Counted from the stretch's first letter, positions 16,450 to 25,119 are shown. The stretch is DNA of 64,000 nucleotides from [Leptolyngbya] sp. JSC-1 (GCA_000733415.1 KL662192.1:1097114-1161113); one strand, 5' to 3'. Program-made: numbers and translations. Notes: a model not told the origin generated them from the sequence alone.

Positions 16450-17559
16450 ATGCTGATCCAGTTTGGTCGAGCCAGCGTCGCTAAGAGCGATCAGCCTGAC
16501 CAAATCTCCATCGCTGAACAGCCCATCCAACGCCCTAGAATCTCGCCCTGGGAGCAGTTTTGCCGATGGGTTACCAGCACCGAAAATCGCCTCTATATCG
16601 GTTGGTTTGGTGTGCTGTTGATCCCCACAATGTTGACTGCTGCTATTACGTTTGTAGTTGCCATTATTGCTGCTCCAGCCGTAGACATTAACGGTACCGG
16701 AGAAATGATTTCTGGTTCTCTGTTGGATGGTAATAATATCATTACTGCAGCTGTTGTCCCGACTTCAGCGGCGATTGGGTTACATTTTTATCCTATTTGG
16801 GAAGCGAGTTCGCTCAAGGAGTGGCTCACTAATGGTGGCCCCTATCAACTGATTGTTCTCCATTTCTTGATTGGAATTATTTGCTATCAGGATCGGGAAT
16901 GGGAACTCAGCTATCGCTTAGGAATGCGACCCTGGATTTCTTTGGCTTTTACTGCGCCTGTAGCAGCAACCATGTCGGTTCTACTGATCTATCCGGTTGG
17001 ACAAGGCAGTTTTTCCGCTGGGATGCCGTTGGGAATCTCAGGTACGTTTAACTTCATGATGACGTTTCAGGCGGATCACAATATTTTGATGAATCCGTTT
17101 CATCAGTTGGGAGTGATTGGTGTCTTCGGCGGTTCGTTTTTATCTGCCGTGCATGGTTCATTAGTCACGTCTACCCTATTTCGGACCACGGGTGCTGACC
17201 AATCTCCTAATGCTGGATACTATTTGGGACAACGAGAAACGACCTACAGTTTTCCTGCGGCTCAGCGCTTTCAGCAAAAGCTATTTTGGCGGGGCATGAG
17301 CTTCCCCAACTCGCGCTCGGTCCACTTTTTCCTAGCCGCCTTACCCGTCGCGGGAATTTGGTCTGCTGCTCTGGGGGTCGATATAGCAGCCTTCAATTTT
17401 GATCGAATTTTTTACCATTCTCCTATGGTCGATTCAGAAGGGCAGGTGATCCGCACTTGGGCCGACGGAATCTATCAGGCTAATTTGGGCATTGCGGCTT
17501 TTAATGATCGAACGATTCACACGTTTCCCAGCATCCTAGAAGCTGAGAATGCGTGGTAA
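16450..17559 (+). CDS. chlF: Chlorophyll f synthase ChlF (PsbA4, 'super-rogue' D1)
   Basis: 369-residue D1 paralogue that oxidises chlorophyll a (or chlorophyllide) to the f form in light. It has the D1 fold and keeps Tyr-Z (Tyr181), His210, and the chlorophyll and iron ligands His218, His235 and His292. It has lost the manganese ligands: D170 is Ala190 (GSFSAGMP), E189 is Asp209, H332 and E333 are Asn352 and Asp353 (AFNDRTIH), and D342 is not conserved. It carries the Gln147-Asp148 pair (CYQDREWE) where D1 has Gly-Arg, the QD motif known for ChlF. An N-terminal extension of about 17 residues is present. It is not a water-splitting D1. Confidence 0.96.
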   Translation: MLIQFGRASVAKSDQPDQISIAEQPIQRPRISPWEQFCRWVTSTENRLYIGWFGVLLIPTMLTAAITFVVAIIAAPAVDINGTGEMISGSLLDGNNIITAAVVPTSAAIGLHFYPIWEASSLKEWLTNGGPYQLIVLHFLIGIICYQDREWELSYRLGMRPWISLAFTAPVAATMSVLLIYPVGQGSFSAGMPLGISGTFNFMMTFQADHNILMNPFHQLGVIGVFGGSFLSAVHGSLVTSTLFRTTGADQSPNAGYYLGQRETTYSFPAAQRFQQKLFWRGMSFPNSRSVHFFLAALPVAGIWSAALGVDIAAFNFDRIFYHSPMVDSEGQVIRTWADGIYQANLGIAAFNDRTIHTFPSILEAENAW

Positions 17560-17671
17560 ATCGTTTCAAACAAACTGCACCTTTATTGCTTTCTCACCTT
17601 CTCACCTTCTCACCTTTGTTTCAATTTCACCTTCTCATGTTTCACCTTTGTCTCATTAAAGGAGCGACTCC

Positions 17672-20026
17672 ATGACCATCACTCCTCCAGAGCAACGGCG
17701 AGCCAGAGTCCAAGTGGATAACAATCCTGTTCCTACTTCGTTTGAGAAGTGGGTGCAGCCTGGACATTTTGACCGCACGTTGGCACGGGGACCTAAAACC
17801 ACAACCTGGATCTGGAATCTCCATGCCGATGCTCATGATTTTGATAGTCACACTAGCGATCTACAAGATATTTCTCGCAAAATCTTCGCGGCTCATTTTG
17901 GCCATTTGGCCATCATCTTTATTTGGTTAAGCGGCATGTATTTCCACGGTGCTCGCTTTTCCAACTTTACAGCCTGGATGACAGACCCACTCCATATCAA
18001 ACCTAGTGCCCAAGTCGTCTGGAATATTTTTGGCCAAGATATTCTCAATGCCGATGTCGGCGGTGGCTTCCACGGCATCCAAATTACCTCCGGGCTGTTT
18101 CAACTTTGGCGAGCTGCTGGGTTCACAAATGAGTTCCAGCTCTTCTGCACGGCCATGGGCGGACTGGTGATGGCAGCCCTGATGCTATTTGCCGGCTGGT
18201 TTCACTATCATGTGCGGGCACCCAAATTGGAATGGTTCCAAAATTGGGAGTCCATGATGAACCACCACTTAGCAGGCTTGCTGGGCTGCGGTGCGCTGGG
18301 TTGGGCGGGGCATCAGATCCACGTTGCGTTGCCTACAAATAAAATGCTAGATGCGGGCGTGCCGCTCAAGGACATCCCGCTACCCCATGAGTTCATTCTA
18401 AATCGGGAGTTGATGGCAAGTCTTTATCCCAGCTTTGCCCAGGGGTTGACTCCTTTCTTTACCCTCAACTGGGGCGCTTATACCGACTTCCTCACCTTCA
18501 AGGGTGGCTTGAACCCGGTTACAGGTGGCCTCTGGCTCTCAGATACGGCCCATCACCATCTAGCCATTGCAGTGCTGTTCATCATTGCGGGTCACTTCTA
18601 CCGCACCAACTGGGGAATTGGGCACAGCTTTAGAGAATTGCTGGATGATGCCCGTACTCCGAAGATGTTTCCCTTGTTCAATTTTATTGGACCGGTAGGC
18701 CATCGAGGTCTCGACAAAATCTTTGAGACATCTTGGCACGCCAACCTGGCGATTCACCTGGTGCAGATGGGAACTGCTAGTCTGCTGGTGGCACATCATA
18801 TGTATGCTATGCCGCCCTATCCCTATCTGGCCACCGACTATGCCACAGTCACTTCGCTATTCACGCATCATGTCTGGATTGCGGGCTTCTGCATTGTTGG
18901 AGGAGCGGCTCACGCAGCTATTTTCATGGTGCGAGACTATAATCCGGCAGATCATGTCAACAATGTGCTGGACCGCGTCATCCGTCACCGAGATGCCATC
19001 ATTTCTCACCTCGCCTGGGTGTGTCAGTTCTTGGGCTTCCACAGCTTTGCTATGTACTGTCATAACGACACGATGCGGGCCTTTGGGCGGCCTCAAGATA
19101 TGTTCTCAGATACGGGAATTCAGCTTCAGCCCATTTTTGCCCAGTGGATTCAGCAGATCCACACGGCGGCGATTGGTGCGGTTAACCTGCAAGCGGCCCA
19201 GCCTCTTGGCAATACATTTGGTGGCCTGCGGAATATTGATCTATCTGGAATCGGCACGACAGCGCCTGGAATTATGAATCCAGTCAGCCATGTCTGGGGA
19301 GGCGATATTGTGGCTGTGGGTGGCAAAATAGCCATGATGCCAATCACCTTAGGCACAGCGGATTTCATGATTCATCACATCCATGCCTTTACGATTCACG
19401 TCACCGTTCTGGTATTGTTAAAAGGCGTGTTGTTTGCCCGCAGTTCTCGTCTGATTCCCGACAAGGCGAACCTGGGTTTCCGATTCCCCTGCGATGGCCC
19501 TGGACGCGGCGGCACTTGCCAAGTTTCGGCATGGGATCATGTCTTTCTAGGATTGTTCTGGATGTATAACTCCCTGTCGATGGTAATTTTCCACTTCTTC
19601 TGGAAGATGCAGTCCGATGTCTGGGGGGTCGTGAACGCCGATGGTACCATTTCCCATTTGACGAACGGTAACTTTGCCGTTTCCTCGATTACCAATAACG
19701 GCTGGCTACGAGACTTCTTGTGGGCACAGTCGGTGCAGGCGATTGGTTCCTATGGCAGCGCCCTCTCAGCCTATGGATTACTTTTCTTGGGTGGACACTT
19801 TGTGTTTGGCTTTAGTCTGATGTTCCTGTTCAGCGGACGCGGCTATTGGCAAGAGCTAATCGAATCGATTGTCTGGGCACACAATAAACTCCACATCACG
19901 CCTGCAATTCAACCTCGCGCTCTGAGCATCGTCCACGGTCGGGCGGTCGGGGTCGCTCATTATCTATTGGGCGGTATCGTCACGACCTGGGCGTTTTTCT
20001 TAGCCCGAATGGCAACGATTGGGTAG
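17672..20026 (+). CDS. psaA2: Far-red photosystem I reaction-centre protein PsaA2
   Basis: 784-residue PsaA, an eleven-helix subunit of the photosystem I heterodimer. The iron-sulphur F-X loop FPCDGPGRGGTCQVSAWDH supplies two cysteines, and AAHFGHLAIIFIWLSGMYFHGARF and the final AxHYLLGGIVTTWAFFLARM are typical. Start ATG after AAAGGAGCGACTCC, a leader almost identical to that of chlF. It is the FaRLiP copy by context and binds chlorophyll f in place of some chlorophyll a. The gap before it (17560-17671) has TCTCACCT tandem repeats. psaB2 follows after 160 bp. Confidence 0.96.
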   Translation: MTITPPEQRRARVQVDNNPVPTSFEKWVQPGHFDRTLARGPKTTTWIWNLHADAHDFDSHTSDLQDISRKIFAAHFGHLAIIFIWLSGMYFHGARFSNFTAWMTDPLHIKPSAQVVWNIFGQDILNADVGGGFHGIQITSGLFQLWRAAGFTNEFQLFCTAMGGLVMAALMLFAGWFHYHVRAPKLEWFQNWESMMNHHLAGLLGCGALGWAGHQIHVALPTNKMLDAGVPLKDIPLPHEFILNRELMASLYPSFAQGLTPFFTLNWGAYTDFLTFKGGLNPVTGGLWLSDTAHHHLAIAVLFIIAGHFYRTNWGIGHSFRELLDDARTPKMFPLFNFIGPVGHRGLDKIFETSWHANLAIHLVQMGTASLLVAHHMYAMPPYPYLATDYATVTSLFTHHVWIAGFCIVGGAAHAAIFMVRDYNPADHVNNVLDRVIRHRDAIISHLAWVCQFLGFHSFAMYCHNDTMRAFGRPQDMFSDTGIQLQPIFAQWIQQIHTAAIGAVNLQAAQPLGNTFGGLRNIDLSGIGTTAPGIMNPVSHVWGGDIVAVGGKIAMMPITLGTADFMIHHIHAFTIHVTVLVLLKGVLFARSSRLIPDKANLGFRFPCDGPGRGGTCQVSAWDHVFLGLFWMYNSLSMVIFHFFWKMQSDVWGVVNADGTISHLTNGNFAVSSITNNGWLRDFLWAQSVQAIGSYGSALSAYGLLFLGGHFVFGFSLMFLFSGRGYWQELIESIVWAHNKLHITPAIQPRALSIVHGRAVGVAHYLLGGIVTTWAFFLARMATIG

Positions 20027-20030
20027 ATCC

Positions 20031-20061
20031 GATCCCCCCCTAGCCCCCTTCAAAAGGGGGG
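20031..20061. repeat. GATCCCCCC...AAGGGGGG palindromic repeat between psaA2 and psaB2
   Basis: Stem CCCCCTT/AAGGGGG at 20044-20060 preceded by GATCCCCCCCTAG. An inverted copy lies at 23488-23518. Palindromes with this CCCCCTAGCCCCC...AAGGGGGG form are widespread in cyanobacterial intergenic regions. It could also act as an RNA hairpin between psaA2 and psaB2. Confidence 0.7.
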
Positions 20062-20186
20062 ACCGAGTAAAACCAGTTTGAAGTTCCTCTTTTTATAGGC
20101 GTAGCCTTCCCGCAGAGTAGGGGGATCAAGAAATTCAGACCAATATTCCGAGACCTTAGCACCTCAGAATTCAAACTTGCAAAACT

Positions 20187-22412
20187 ATGGCAACTAAATT
20201 TCCTAAGTTTAGCCAGGGTCTACAGCAAGACCCAACAACCAGGCGAATATTCTATGCCATGGCTACAGCCCATGACTTTGAAAGTCACGATGGTGTGACC
20301 GAGGAGAATCTGTATCAAAAGATTTTCGCTTCTCACTTTGGTCATCTCGCCATTATCTTTCTCTGGGCGTCTGGCATTGTCTTTCATGTCGCTTGGCAAG
20401 GTAATTACGAATTATGGATCAAAGATCCGCTGCGAATTCGCCCAATTGCCCATGCAATTTGGGATGCGCAGTTCGGTCCATCTGCGATTCAGGCCTTTAC
20501 GCGAGCCGGAGCCGCCAACCCGGTTGATATCTGCTATTCCGGCGTGTATCACTGGTGGTATACAATCGGGATTCGCACCAATAATGAGTTATACGCTGGT
20601 GCATTGTTTTTAATCTTGTTGGCATCGCTGTTTCTCTATGCTGGATGGCTACATCTGCGGCCCCGGTTCCGGCCCAGTTTGAGCTGGTTCAAAAATGCAG
20701 AATCGCGGTTGAATCATCACCTGGCTGGATTGTTTGGCGTTAGCTCGCTGGCTTGGGCTGGGCATCTGATTCACGTAGCTATTCCCGAATCGCGTGGTCA
20801 ACATGTCGGCTGGGATAACCTGCTATTTCACCGTCCCCATCCGGCAGGATTAGGGCCACTATTTTCAGGCAACTGGGGCGCTTATGCCCAAAATCCCGAT
20901 ACGGCCCAGCATGTATTCAGCAGCGCCGATGGAGCGGGAACGGCCATCCTCACTTTCTTGGGTGGTTTCCATCCTCAAACCCAGTCCCTCTGGCTCACCG
21001 ATATGGCCCATCACCATCTGGCGATTGCGGTGATCTTTATTATCGCGGGACACATGTATCGCACTAACTGGGGCATTGGGCACAACATTCGGGAGATGTT
21101 GGACTCCAAAGCCGGTTTGTTTGGGGGCAAGAGCGAAGGTCAGTTCAATTTGCCCCACCAAGGACTGTATGACACCTACAACAACTCACTCCACTTCCAG
21201 CTCGCCTTTGCCTTGGCAGCCCTTGGCGTCGCCAGTTCCCTGACGGCCCAGCACATGTACTCAATGCCGCCCTATGCCTTCATCGCCAGGGACTTTACGA
21301 CGATGGCGGCCCTCTACACCCATCACCAATACATTGCCGGATTTTTGATGGTAGGAGCCTTTGCCCACGGCGCGATTTTCCTGGTACGCGACTACGATCC
21401 GGTGCAAAACAAGGGCAATGTGCTTGATCGGATGTTGCAACATAAAGAGGCGATTATTTCTCACTTGAGCTGGGTATCGCTATTTCTCGGTTTTCATACT
21501 TTGGGCTTGTATGTACATAACGACTGCGAAGTCGCCCTTGGCAGTCCAGAGAAACAGATTTTGATTGAGCCGGTATTTGCCCAATTTATTCAGGCGTCGC
21601 ACGGTAAGATGCTCTACGGCATTAATACGCTATTGTCCAATCCCGATAGCATTGCCTCAACCGCTTGGCCCAACCATGCTAACGTTTGGCTGCCTGGCTG
21701 GCTCGATGCGATCAACACCGGCACCAACTCGCTGTTCTTGACGATTGGCCCCGGCGATTTCTACGTCCACCATGCGATTGCTCTGGGTTTACATGTCACG
21801 ACCCTGATTCTCGTCAAAGGTGCACTGGATGCTCGCGGCTCCAAGCTGATGCCCGACAAGAAAGACTTCGGCTATTCCTTCCCCTGTGACGGACCCGGAC
21901 GCGGCGGCACCTGCGATATCTCAGCCTGGGATTCATTTTATCTCGCCATGTTCTGGATGCTGAATACCCTCGGCTGGGTGACTTTCTACTGGCACTGGAA
22001 GCATCTCACCATTTGGCAGGGCAATGTAGCGCAGTTCAACGAAAGCTCGACCTATCTGATGGGCTGGTTCCGCGACTACCTCTGGCTGAATTCGGCCCAG
22101 TTGATTAACGGCTACAACCCCTATGGCATGAATGCCTTAGCCGTCTGGTCCTGGATGTTCCTGTTTGGTCATTTGGCGTGGGCTGTTAGCTTTATGTTCC
22201 TGATTACCTGGCGGGGCTATTGGCAAGAGCTAATCGAAACGCTGATGTGGGCGCACGAGAATACACCCTTGTCCTTTGGCTATCCCAAAGACAAACCCGT
22301 GGCGCTCTCTATCGTTCAGGCTCGTTTAGTCGGCTTGACTCACTTTACGGTCGGCTACATTGCCACCTACGGAGCCTTCCTAATTGCTTCCACGGCGAGT
22401 CAGTTTGGCTAG
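20187..22412 (+). CDS. psaB2: Far-red photosystem I reaction-centre protein PsaB2
   Basis: 741-residue PsaB, partner of PsaA2. It begins MATKFPKFSQGLQQDPTTRR and has the F-X loop FPCDGPGRGGTCDISAWDSF and the C-terminal LVGLTHFTVGYIATYGAFLIAS of PsaB. Its length is normal for the family (about 735-742). It is the FaRLiP version by context. Two hairpins follow the stop, and psaL2 begins 188 bp downstream. Confidence 0.96.
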   Translation: MATKFPKFSQGLQQDPTTRRIFYAMATAHDFESHDGVTEENLYQKIFASHFGHLAIIFLWASGIVFHVAWQGNYELWIKDPLRIRPIAHAIWDAQFGPSAIQAFTRAGAANPVDICYSGVYHWWYTIGIRTNNELYAGALFLILLASLFLYAGWLHLRPRFRPSLSWFKNAESRLNHHLAGLFGVSSLAWAGHLIHVAIPESRGQHVGWDNLLFHRPHPAGLGPLFSGNWGAYAQNPDTAQHVFSSADGAGTAILTFLGGFHPQTQSLWLTDMAHHHLAIAVIFIIAGHMYRTNWGIGHNIREMLDSKAGLFGGKSEGQFNLPHQGLYDTYNNSLHFQLAFALAALGVASSLTAQHMYSMPPYAFIARDFTTMAALYTHHQYIAGFLMVGAFAHGAIFLVRDYDPVQNKGNVLDRMLQHKEAIISHLSWVSLFLGFHTLGLYVHNDCEVALGSPEKQILIEPVFAQFIQASHGKMLYGINTLLSNPDSIASTAWPNHANVWLPGWLDAINTGTNSLFLTIGPGDFYVHHAIALGLHVTTLILVKGALDARGSKLMPDKKDFGYSFPCDGPGRGGTCDISAWDSFYLAMFWMLNTLGWVTFYWHWKHLTIWQGNVAQFNESSTYLMGWFRDYLWLNSAQLINGYNPYGMNALAVWSWMFLFGHLAWAVSFMFLITWRGYWQELIETLMWAHENTPLSFGYPKDKPVALSIVQARLVGLTHFTVGYIATYGAFLIASTASQFG

Positions 22413-22450
22413 CAGCGACAGGTCTCAAATCTCAGAATCTTCTAAAGCTT

Positions 22451-22500
22451 GAGACTCTCCTCGTCTCAGGAGTCCTGGTCAAGAAGTAGTGATCAGGACT
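22451..22500 (+). terminator. Two tandem hairpins after psaB2, possible terminator or processing element
   Basis: First hairpin GAGAC (22451-22455) with GTCTC (22463-22467). The second is an 11-bp stem, AGTCCTGGTCA (22471-22481) with TGATCAGGACT (22490-22500), an 8-nt loop and a single G.T pair. Only TT and then CCCCC follow, so a standard Rho-independent terminator is doubtful. It may reduce read-through from psaA2-psaB2 into psaL2 or protect the psaB2 mRNA end. Confidence 0.5.
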
Positions 22501-22599
22501 TTCCCCCAATCATTCCTTTTAGTGGTTATTACGCTTTTCCGTATCCAGTTCAAAAACTTCATGATTTGATTCATTTGAATATTCAATAGGTCAAGTAAC

Positions 22600-23169
22600 A
22601 TGGCTACTCAAGTCTCTTCTCCTGCTGCTGCCTATGCAGGTGATGATCCAATCCAGCCGGATCACCGCGATGTCTGGCGAGCCAATCTTTCCACTCCAAT
22701 CAATGACTCTCCGATTGTCAAAGCCTACTTGCGCAACTTACCGGCCTATCGTCCGGGGCTATCTCCCTTTATGCGCGGACTAGAGATTGGCATGGCGCAT
22801 GGCTATTTTTTGGTTGGACCTGAGGTGGTAGTTGGTCCGCTGCGGGAAACTGCCCATGGCGCAAACCTAAGTGGTTTGATTACTGCAATCTACATTACCG
22901 TTTCAGCCTGTCTAGGAATTTCTATTTTCGCGCTAGCCACATTTCAGGGCGATCCGAGAGGAGCCTATAACTCCCATTCTAAGGATGATCTGAGACCGCT
23001 ACGCAAAAAAGAAGACTGGTTTCAGCTTGGTAGCGGGGTGCTGCTTGGCTCGATGGGTGGCGCGGTTTTCGCCTATCTGCTGCTAGAAAATTTCAGCGAT
23101 CTCGATTCGATTCTGCGCGGTGGTGTCAATGTCAGCCAGTTGTTATTTCCCTGGTTGGGATTAAGCTGA
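22600..23169 (+). CDS. psaL2: Far-red photosystem I subunit PsaL2
   Basis: 189-residue PsaL, which holds photosystem I monomers together in trimers or tetramers. It has GDPxxGxLxTPINDSPIVKAYLRNLPAYRPGLSPF-like sequence at the N-terminus, MRGLEIGMAHGYFLVGP in the first helix region, and two further helices. It is longer at the N-terminus than typical PsaL (about 150-170). It is the first of four small photosystem I genes (psaL2, I2, F2, J2). Confidence 0.94.
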   Translation: MATQVSSPAAAYAGDDPIQPDHRDVWRANLSTPINDSPIVKAYLRNLPAYRPGLSPFMRGLEIGMAHGYFLVGPEVVVGPLRETAHGANLSGLITAIYITVSACLGISIFALATFQGDPRGAYNSHSKDDLRPLRKKEDWFQLGSGVLLGSMGGAVFAYLLLENFSDLDSILRGGVNVSQLLFPWLGLS

Positions 23170-23339
23170 TTATCACTTGGTTGCTAAGCAGTAACCATCA
23201 CCCATCCCTATACCCATAGACCCATCGATTCCTGCGTCTATCCACGACCATTTACCGCTCTCGTTAATAATTGTCACTGAATTATCAGTAGATCGGAAAT
23301 GAATTTATTTTGGTCACTAGACTTGGGTTCGTTCGGGCA

Positions 23340-23520
23340 GCGTGTGCATAGCACAATCCCCCTTTTCTGAGATGCCCGCAGGGCTATAATCCGCCTAAAC
23401 CCCAGCGGGGATGCGCCTTCGGCGTAGAAGAAGGGGGACTTCAAACCAGGGTTGGTATGTGCTACACCCAGGCTTCGCCTAACAGTTCCCCCCTTATAAA
23501 AGGGGGGTAGGGGGGATCTT
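23340..23520. mobile_element. MITE-like palindromic repeat between psaL2 and psaI2
   Basis: The 406-bp gap between psaL2 and psaI2 holds no gene but contains a repeat-like block with several palindromic pieces: CCCCAGCGGGG (about 23401), CGCCTTCGGCG (about 23414), AATCCCCCTT...AAGGGGGACT, and the strong hairpin CCCCCCTTATAAAAGGGGGG ending in TAGGGGGGATC (23488-23517). The sentence-like piece 'TGCCCGCAGGGCTATAAT' recurs in changed form near 24511 and 50129 (TGCCCACAGGG...). No transposase is present, so it would be non-autonomous. Confidence 0.55.
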
Positions 23521-23575
23521 AACAGGATTTGCGATCTACTGACTATCAATCATCAAACTCAAGTGAGGCATAACG

Positions 23576-23743
23576 ATGGAAACCAATTTAACTGAACTTA
23601 CCGGTGCCTATGCTGGAGCATGGCTACCTTGGATCATGATTCCGTTGATATTTTATATTTTGCCATTTCCCGTCTTTGCGCTGGTGTTTCTGTGGATTGA
23701 GCGGGAAAACGTCGAACAGGAAACCGGCGAGCAGGAAACCTGA
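23576..23743 (+). CDS. psaI2: Far-red photosystem I subunit PsaI2 (55 aa)
   Basis: Short single-helix subunit that packs next to PsaL. The product is 55 residues, starting METNLTELTGAYAGAWLPWI, with the family core WLPWIMIPLIFYILPFPVFA and then LVFLWIERE; compare PsaI 'LPWIFIPxxxWLMPxxxxGLLFLYIE'. It has a hydrophilic tail (NVEQETGEQET) longer than ordinary PsaI (38-40 aa). It ends four to five nucleotides from the first possible psaF2 ATG and 29 bp before the preferred one. Confidence 0.9.
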   Translation: METNLTELTGAYAGAWLPWIMIPLIFYILPFPVFALVFLWIERENVEQETGEQET

Positions 23744-23772
23744 TGCCAACCCCATTAATAGAAGGAGAACTG

Positions 23773-24267
23773 ATGATGCGTCTGCTGCGTATTCTATTTA
23801 TACCGATCTTCGTTCTAATTATTTGGTTTAGCACTGTTTCTAACGCAGTGGCTGTGAATACAACCTTGATTCCTTGTAAGGACTCTCCGGTATTTCAACA
23901 GCGTCAAAACAGCGCCCCCGACAACTACTACTACACCCGTCCCTTCGAGGTTTACTCTTCAGAATTGCTGTGTGGCCCTGATGGATTGCCCCACTTGCCC
24001 CTCGACCGACTGGATCGGGCTGTAGATGTTGCGATTCCCTTTGGCATATTTTTCTATGTAGCTGGTTTCATCGGCTGGTCAGGCAGGGCCTATTTACGCG
24101 CATCTAACAAAGCCAAGAATCCAGAGGCGCTAGAAATTTTCATCAGTATTCCCCTGGCGATTCAATCCGTCTCGCAAGGACTGCTTTGGCCTGTGTTTGC
24201 CCTCAAGGAATTCTTCAGTGGAGAACTGGTTGCCGACGACGAAACGCTTTCGGTCTCGCCGCGCTAA
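23773..24267 (+). CDS. psaF2: Far-red photosystem I subunit PsaF2
   Basis: PsaF is the lumenal and membrane subunit that docks plastocyanin or cytochrome c6. The ATG at 23773 is chosen because AAGGAG lies 6-7 bp upstream; an in-frame ATG at 23743 overlapping the psaI2 stop would add 10 residues. A signal peptide (MMRLLRILFIPIFVLIIWF...SNAVA) is followed by mature VNTTLIPCKDSPVFQQR, two Cys in positions typical of PsaF, and a membrane region GFIGWSGRAYLR. Length about 164 aa, as usual. Confidence 0.93.
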   Translation: MMRLLRILFIPIFVLIIWFSTVSNAVAVNTTLIPCKDSPVFQQRQNSAPDNYYYTRPFEVYSSELLCGPDGLPHLPLDRLDRAVDVAIPFGIFFYVAGFIGWSGRAYLRASNKAKNPEALEIFISIPLAIQSVSQGLLWPVFALKEFFSGELVADDETLSVSPR

Positions 24268-24328
24268 AGTCTGCTCAATTGCGTCGTCCTTTGTTTAACA
24301 TTCAGGTCAACATTCAGGAGTCAGCGTC

Positions 24329-24469
24329 ATGCAATATCTATTCAAATATCTCACTATGGCTCCAGTACTGGGCATTCTCATTTTTGTAGCAGTCTGGATC
24401 TTGTTTATTCAACTCAATTACTTCTTTCCTGGTCTACAATATGGCACTTACTTTCACTCGGTTCCCTGA
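24329..24469 (+). CDS. psaJ2: Far-red photosystem I subunit PsaJ2 (46 aa)
   Basis: Single-helix photosystem I subunit adjacent to PsaF. Its 46 residues start MQYLFKYLTMAPVLGILIFV and end in LNYFFPGLQYGTYFHSVP. The pattern of PsaJ ('YLSTAPVLxxxWxxxTAGxxIExNRFFPD') is clear at YLTMAPVL and LNYFFPG. CAGGAG lies about 10 bp before the ATG. It is the last recognised FaRLiP gene. Confidence 0.9.
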   Translation: MQYLFKYLTMAPVLGILIFVAVWILFIQLNYFFPGLQYGTYFHSVP

Positions 24470-25119
24470 TCCGGGAAGTTGAGACGAGTGATAACAATGC
24501 TCCTTTTCTCGCATGCCCACAGGGTGAGTCCCCTTTTCTGAAAACCCGTAGCGGTGACAGATGGGGGATTTTTTTATGGTAGTTGGGTGGAGGGGTGAGG
24601 GGTGAGGGGTGAGGGGTGAGGGGTGAGGGGTGAGGGGTGAGGGGTGAGGGGTGGAGGGGTGAGGGGTGAAGGGGTGGAGGGGTGGATGTTTACTGTGGTT
24701 AGTAAAACTGAGGATCAGGCGCGGGGAATCAGGTTTTGGTAGCTTACTTGACCCTCTGTGTCTACCAGAAAGCAAGACTGTGTTGATTGTACTGTAAAGT
24801 GCAGCTTCCAGCTTCGCTTGAGGCAAACAGCAGTCAGGGCATTCGGCCTTGAGCGATTTCTTCAAGAGTCAGGAGTCAGGAGAAAAGAATTTTTCCTAGT
24901 TGCTGTGCGCGACTAGCCTCTTTTTTGACTTCCGGCTTCTGGCGATATCGAACGAATGATTGCCCTCAGGTCAGGATAAAGTAAGGACAAAGTATTGCTG
25001 ATAGATCTATATACTTGCGCTCTAGATTATTTGGCAAATGCTTTGTCCCTACAGTCCTGCTGGTCAATCAACCAGATTTAACAAACATTCTGACTCCTGT
25101 CTTCTGTCTCCTACATCTA
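24470..25119. other. 650-bp region without genes, with repeats, downstream of the FaRLiP cluster
   Basis: No convincing open frame in either direction. It contains a fragment like the repeat at 23340-23520 (TGCCCACAGGGTGAGTCCCC, near 24511), a G-rich heptamer array (24588-24690), and GAGTCAGGA direct repeats near 24865. psaJ2 and the dynamin-like gene converge here, so a terminator is expected, but no clear stem with T-run was found. Confidence 0.5.
24588..24690. repeat. Heptamer tandem array (GGGGTGA)n
   Basis: About 13-14 near-perfect copies of GGGGTGA, with interruptions GTGGAGG. The same heptamer recurs at about 30727-30745, 49905-49975, 50300-50335 (complement) and 58105-58168 (complement). 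There are no spacers, so this is not CRISPR. It may have been spread by slippage, and the G-rich strand could form quadruplex-like structures. Confidence 0.9.

Noticed and set aside
16450..17559. Ordinary or far-red D1 (PsbA) reading of this gene
   Set aside because: The manganese ligands are replaced and the QD pair is present, so ChlF is the better call.
18723..19277. 184-codon open frame on the plus strand inside psaA2
   Set aside because: Wrong-frame reading of psaA2 with no family-like residues.
24588..24690. CRISPR array from the regular heptamer repeat
   Set aside because: Units of 7 bp with no spacers; the same heptamer recurs at other sites.
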